Shown: positions 44,701-46,753 of the stretch, one piece after another
How the letters are laid out: the number at the start of each line of letters is the position of its first letter
Numbering within the stretch: the first letter of the stretch is position 1
Notes under the pieces: generated by a model
What the model saw: the letters and a program-made list of their open reading frames with translations, nothing else
What the model was told of the DNA's origin: nothing
Databases searched by the model: none
Program-made: the position numbers and the translations under genes
Origin: Marinobacter antarcticus
Lineage (GTDB): Bacteria > Pseudomonadota > Gammaproteobacteria > Pseudomonadales > Oleiphilaceae
Assembly: GCF_011049865.1 (NCBI RefSeq)
Contig: NZ_DRGY01000081.1
Coordinates: 1 to 46,753, forward strand
Length of the DNA stretch: 46,753 nt
Direction of reading: 5' to 3'

Positions 44701-45361
44701 GAACCTCAGAAAAGGCCAGTTCGAATGCATCGATTACAGGTTGTGCCATGCCGCGAACAGGCAACCAGACCGATTCAAGTTGAGAACCCACGGGAGGGCG
44801 ATGATCCGCATTGAGTGGTTGGCCGGGCGCATTTCGATAGTCTGTCAGGCGCACATCGCTAAAGGCTAGCTGCCCAGAATCCGTATTTGTTACTTCCAAC
44901 TCGCGCCACAGAGTTCCTTCACGGAAGATATAAACGAAGCCAGACCGGACCGGAACAGGGTGATATACCGGGAGCCCAGGGGCAGGGTTTTGGTCGCGGA
45001 GTAGAGTGAGTGGCACAACAGGCCAAATGCGATTCCACTGCAACTCTGACTGGCGTGGTGTTGCTTCGACATCATTAAATAGAGGCACACGAACAGGCGC
45101 ACCCTCCTCAGATGCAATCTCCAACCAGACATTTTTCTTATCTTTCCCGTCCCAGGGCCAGCAATGAAGCTGCTGTGCGTCCAAGCTTTCGGTCTCAGCC
45201 TTGTTCTCGAGCCATTCCTGTTGAATTTGATCGGTTCTATCGTAAATTCGAAATGTATGCGGATCCGGGTTCGCTGTCCCCATCACCTCGATAATCAGCT
45301 TTTCGCCTTCACAGGCCAGGCCATTGCTCGTATTGTTTGAGTTTGATTGATGCTCAGACAT
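41765..45361 (-). CDS. putative T6SS effector 2, VasX-like membrane-targeting toxin
   Basis: A 1198-residue protein without signal peptide. The N-terminal region has VRSGFVYIFREGTLWRELEV, matching effector 1. The middle is mainly helical, with a cysteine pair in ENCGDGRCRP. A strong hydrophobic block at about residues 880-975 (GGMMLMGGLMFSS; GPAAWLAIGIALAIGGGIAAV) has glycine-rich helices like pore-forming toxins. LVDWLKRGPFG follows and then a C-terminal domain of about 210 residues. ATG 45361 is preferred over 45370, because AAGGA is at a proper distance only from the former. It follows a DUF4123 gene by 38 bases. Membrane permeabilisation is inferred. Confidence 0.72.
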   Translation of the reverse strand: MSEHQSNSNNTSNGLACEGEKLIIEVMGTANPDPHTFRIYDRTDQIQQEWLENKAETESLDAQQLHCWPWDGKDKKNVWLEIASEEGAPVRVPLFNDVEATPRQSELQWNRIWPVVPLTLLRDQNPAPGLPVYHPVPVRSGFVYIFREGTLWRELEVTNTDSGQLAFSDVRLTDYRNAPGQPLNADHRPPVGSQLESVWLPVRGMAQPVIDAFELAFSEVQWSADRVIYLEQNASARSQRCAKPGNPDRAQIPDAAGQWARVSDLPEMRTRESYLEQHLPKPWKSIHDLSGSYSNNLFGQAVEEQEAFATGSNSAKSAYETANYRDASLRGAPSLRVAALEVARTQACDGLDDQAMWQPLGRASDALASIRERGWHALVLDDPLFQIRHRLAQAMDAQRYLSTLTETVGEQPNTDSAQLIYRVMGPAYLGGKENPLHKHLEEIETDLFSKLHLTLRTAQRQLAIEELAVGQQHFVEIIERPEKQWALADLFSLQGADYIEGFALAQQFVQVLAMNPRTADKLRINEANVEKAYTDRAHKLLVDILSDGSSQPLHAMLFPAGDGDEMTDKGETDENCGDGRCRPRDIEAIAKNTPDTESLQTLSAVALAGIARHESLNLTTQLKRWAAAVSTIFDGIQKSSQAALTTLKSHTYQINARLYGPLLRMAKARDPKLLGTVKLVSRSSVPADWVILGVTDPKGGLTFGLTEAERQEHINQHGRRRFYGEFYQPDSNTPLGSTNRSRMPNLGAAAEARDVHVFAAPASAEVTGAHRKLRQYKRWDEIADNIRLPYFIVVIEAFNIWNETRLLDKVLANQGRSRAAVGAISTGFDLLLASTLSAERLLLDVGKWRGLTSGLNATHFSINRNLVARFSPNLAKALPRVVSYRLLGGIVSGGLTAIVSLMDMVHEIDTGDGDAALAHGASAVSGGMMLMGGLMFSSAASTSASLILLGMGPAAWLAIGIALAIGGGIAAVMLNDPPLVDWLKRGPFGTEQDDMYGHLANDPAEAYYRLVGLLSQPRILMEKVRNLPVKLLQNGVELDAQQERRLSQVNYKVRIENNVSSFLDESNLVSHLRLVTENKTISNKPSSNGFPVTRRRVQKTSPDVLLEQPLANGRAYYIALPKDQISNSLFKTTITGSSVAVRAQWHSRWSDDERRYFPAPELDEALSYSPDDYSQPDFGEENQPFWADEQTHRMKEEA

Positions 45362-45399
45362 CCCTGTCATCCTTGCTGTCGTCTTTCGATTTTTCTGAT

Positions 45400-45951
45400 T
45401 TATGCACGAACACGTCTGATGGCGTTAGCCCGTGCTTTATCAAGCTTGGCAGGATTGCCCGGTATCACGAATTCAGGATTGTCACTAAACGCCCAACCAC
45501 CATTCCCGGCATGTTCTTGCCAATAGTGCACACGGGTCACCGCCGCTGGGTTATCCAGACATTGAGGCGCCAGAGCCTCCCAAACCAAGGGGTCGTAAAA
45601 GCGCAACAGGCCCGTTCTGCTCTCATCAAAATTAACGGTCAGCCGCTGTCGTGACCAGTCAGCGACAACGTCCAATTCACCAGGAGACTCAACAATCAGT
45701 CCGCGCAAACTGTCCGAGTTGGCCATGGCACCGATCGCCCATTTGAAAATTGACGACTTAGGGTGTGCCTGAATCAATGTAGGGCTCTCACCCATATAGA
45801 CTGCCCATTGAGTGCCAGCAAAAAGTGGAACCCACTGAGGAGCATTTTCATGCTGGTAGAGAGTTTGGCGTACGTCGACAACATTACTTTTTTCCAGAAG
45901 CAGGTAAGTCTGTTGATTTTGCTGTTGCTGCAGATCCGGATCATGGTTCAT
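45400..45951 (-). CDS. DUF4123 T6SS effector-loading adaptor 2
   Basis: A 183-residue DUF4123 protein. Features are YLLLEKSNVVDVRQTLYQHE near residues 16-35, APQWVPLFAGTQWAVYMGESP, and the conserved ending segment LLRFYDPLVWEAL. It starts ten bases after the VgrG stop with GAGGAA before the ATG, and ends 38 bases before effector 2. Its shorter length and low similarity to adaptor 1 fit the rule that each adaptor is specific for its own effector. Confidence 0.82.
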   Translation of the reverse strand: MNHDPDLQQQQNQQTYLLLEKSNVVDVRQTLYQHENAPQWVPLFAGTQWAVYMGESPTLIQAHPKSSIFKWAIGAMANSDSLRGLIVESPGELDVVADWSRQRLTVNFDESRTGLLRFYDPLVWEALAPQCLDNPAAVTRVHYWQEHAGNGGWAFSDNPEFVIPGNPAKLDKARANAIRRVRA

Positions 45952-45961
45952 AACGCTTCCT

Positions 45962-46753
45962 CTATGACATTGCCGTTCGCCCGCAGGGACAGTCGCTCAA
46001 TGGGCAAGTGCCGTCGGGCTGTTCTTGACACTGTTCGACAACAGCTGTCCTGTTTTTTCGTGCCTGTATAAGCCGGTGGGCCACAATCGGCTTTGGTCCA
46101 GCATTTTCTCTATGCCCAACATCCGCCAACTTAACCGGCGCCACGGCCCCACCGTTCTTCTCCACCAATCCCGGCATCCTCGGCAACTGAACCTTCTGAC
46201 CGCGCCCCTTGCCAGCGCCACCACCGGCGTTCATTTTGATAGAGGCCCCACCCAAGGAAACACCGCTGGGATCAATCTTCACGAAGCTGCCGCCGGCTTT
46301 CAGGGTGATTTCGGCACCCGCTTCGATGACGGCTTTCTGGCCGGCCTTGATGTGCAACTCGGTGCCGGAGTCGCTGAGCCAGGCGGCGCCGGCTTTCAGG
46401 TGCAGGGTGCCGGTTACGTTGAAACTGTGATCTTTGCCGGTCTGTTCACGTTTTTCGCCGTCGGTGGTTTGATGCTTGGCGCCTTTTACATGGCTGAAAC
46501 GGTCATTCTCAACGGTCAGATGGCTGTCGTTGCTGATGACTTCGGTGCGGTTGTGTTCGGTGAGTATGTCCAGGTCTTTCTGGGCGTGAACGTAGACCTG
46601 TTCTTTGTCGGCTTCGTCTTCAAAGCGCAGTTCGTTACTGCCCTCGCCCTTGTGGGTCTGGGTTTTCAGGGTGGTTCTTGTTTTGTGTTCCGGCAGCGCG
46701 TAAGGCGGTGTGTTCGTGGCGTGGTAGGTTCGGCCGGTAATGATGGGCTGATC
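45962..46753 (-). CDS. vgrG: VgrG spike protein, C-terminal part (continues beyond window)
   Basis: The last about 263 residues of a VgrG: DQPIITGRTYHATNTPPYALPE at the window edge, then the DUF2345 beta-helix and a C-terminal tail ending PDGTCPLSDCPCGRT. The frame is open to the window edge, with no indel relative to the fragment at 39794-40630, so this is probably the complete, functional VgrG of the array. VgrG forms the tip of the T6SS needle and carries effector 2 through adaptor 2. The N-terminal gp27/gp5 parts are outside the window. Confidence 0.88.
   Translation of the reverse strand, partial: DQPIITGRTYHATNTPPYALPEHKTRTTLKTQTHKGEGSNELRFEDEADKEQVYVHAQKDLDILTEHNRTEVISNDSHLTVENDRFSHVKGAKHQTTDGEKREQTGKDHSFNVTGTLHLKAGAAWLSDSGTELHIKAGQKAVIEAGAEITLKAGGSFVKIDPSGVSLGGASIKMNAGGGAGKGRGQKVQLPRMPGLVEKNGGAVAPVKLADVGHRENAGPKPIVAHRLIQARKNRTAVVEQCQEQPDGTCPLSDCPCGRTAMS
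46137..46753. repeat. direct repeat copy B (vgrG 3' region)
   Basis: This copy matches 39951-40567 at about 97% by eye count, in the same orientation, and continues beyond the window. Such long direct repeats are substrates for homologous recombination that would delete or swap the 6.2 kb effector 2 module between them. Confidence 0.93.

Noticed and set aside
33965..46753. A complete T6SS apparatus cluster or a PAAR/Rhs effector.
   Set aside because: No sheath, baseplate, membrane-complex, ClpV, Hcp, PAAR or Rhs-repeat gene is present; this is an accessory vgrG-effector island only.
1..46753. CRISPR arrays, tRNA or rRNA genes, riboswitches.
   Set aside because: No regularly spaced repeats, cloverleaf sequences or conserved rRNA segments were seen on reading both strands. 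The only long repeat is the vgrG end.

Overview
The window is a chromosomal segment of a marine gammaproteobacterium. The content fits Marinobacter or a close relative: a liuR-liuABCDE leucine/isovalerate operon followed by an AhpD-like protein and an AMP ligase, many acyl-CoA enzymes, a moderately high G+C and dense gene packing. The genus is inferred from gene content and order; no rRNA or tRNA is present to confirm it.

Left part (1-12.8 kb): the 5' end of an IS5-family transposase runs off the left edge. It is followed by an acetyl-CoA acetyltransferase on the minus strand and a divergent fatty-acyl-CoA ligase. Next comes the liu operon: the MerR-family regulator LiuR, isovaleryl-CoA dehydrogenase, methylcrotonyl-CoA carboxylase beta, methylglutaconyl-CoA hydratase, carboxylase alpha and HMG-CoA lyase. 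An AhpD-like protein and an ACSF2-like acyl-CoA ligase close the set. Together they convert isovaleryl-CoA to acetoacetate and acetyl-CoA.

Middle part (12.8-34.5 kb): a PepSY membrane protein and a TonB-dependent receptor diverge from a Fur-box-like site. A TetR regulator is coupled to a RetSat/CrtI-like FAD oxidoreductase, and an EmrAB-type efflux pair follows. A minus-strand block holds a complete LIV-type ABC importer (livG, livF, binding protein, livH, livM) and, upstream, an acyl-CoA ligase overlapping a PaaI-like thioesterase. Sites closely resembling the one in front of liuR precede both transcription units, so uptake and activation of an organic acid are probably controlled together with leucine catabolism. 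A coupled medium-chain reductase and proline-racemase-like gene, an AI-2E family membrane protein, and the ohrR/ohr peroxide-defence pair with matching operator copies complete this part.

Right part (33.9-46.75 kb): a type VI secretion cargo array read from right to left. Two modules of the same layout follow each other: VgrG C-terminus, DUF4123 adaptor, very large VasX-like effector with a hydrophobic block, and a two-TM putative immunity protein. The right-hand VgrG continues beyond the window. The left-hand VgrG is only a C-terminal fragment, about 97% identical to the other at DNA level. The left-hand immunity gene carries an in-frame stop followed by 46 still-open codons, and a further immunity-gene tail remnant lies beyond it. 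This is the pattern expected if new effector modules were inserted repeatedly at the vgrG 3' end and displaced older ones. It is the most interesting structure in the window.

No intergenic stretch exceeds about 300 bases, and I saw no rRNA, tRNA or CRISPR array.
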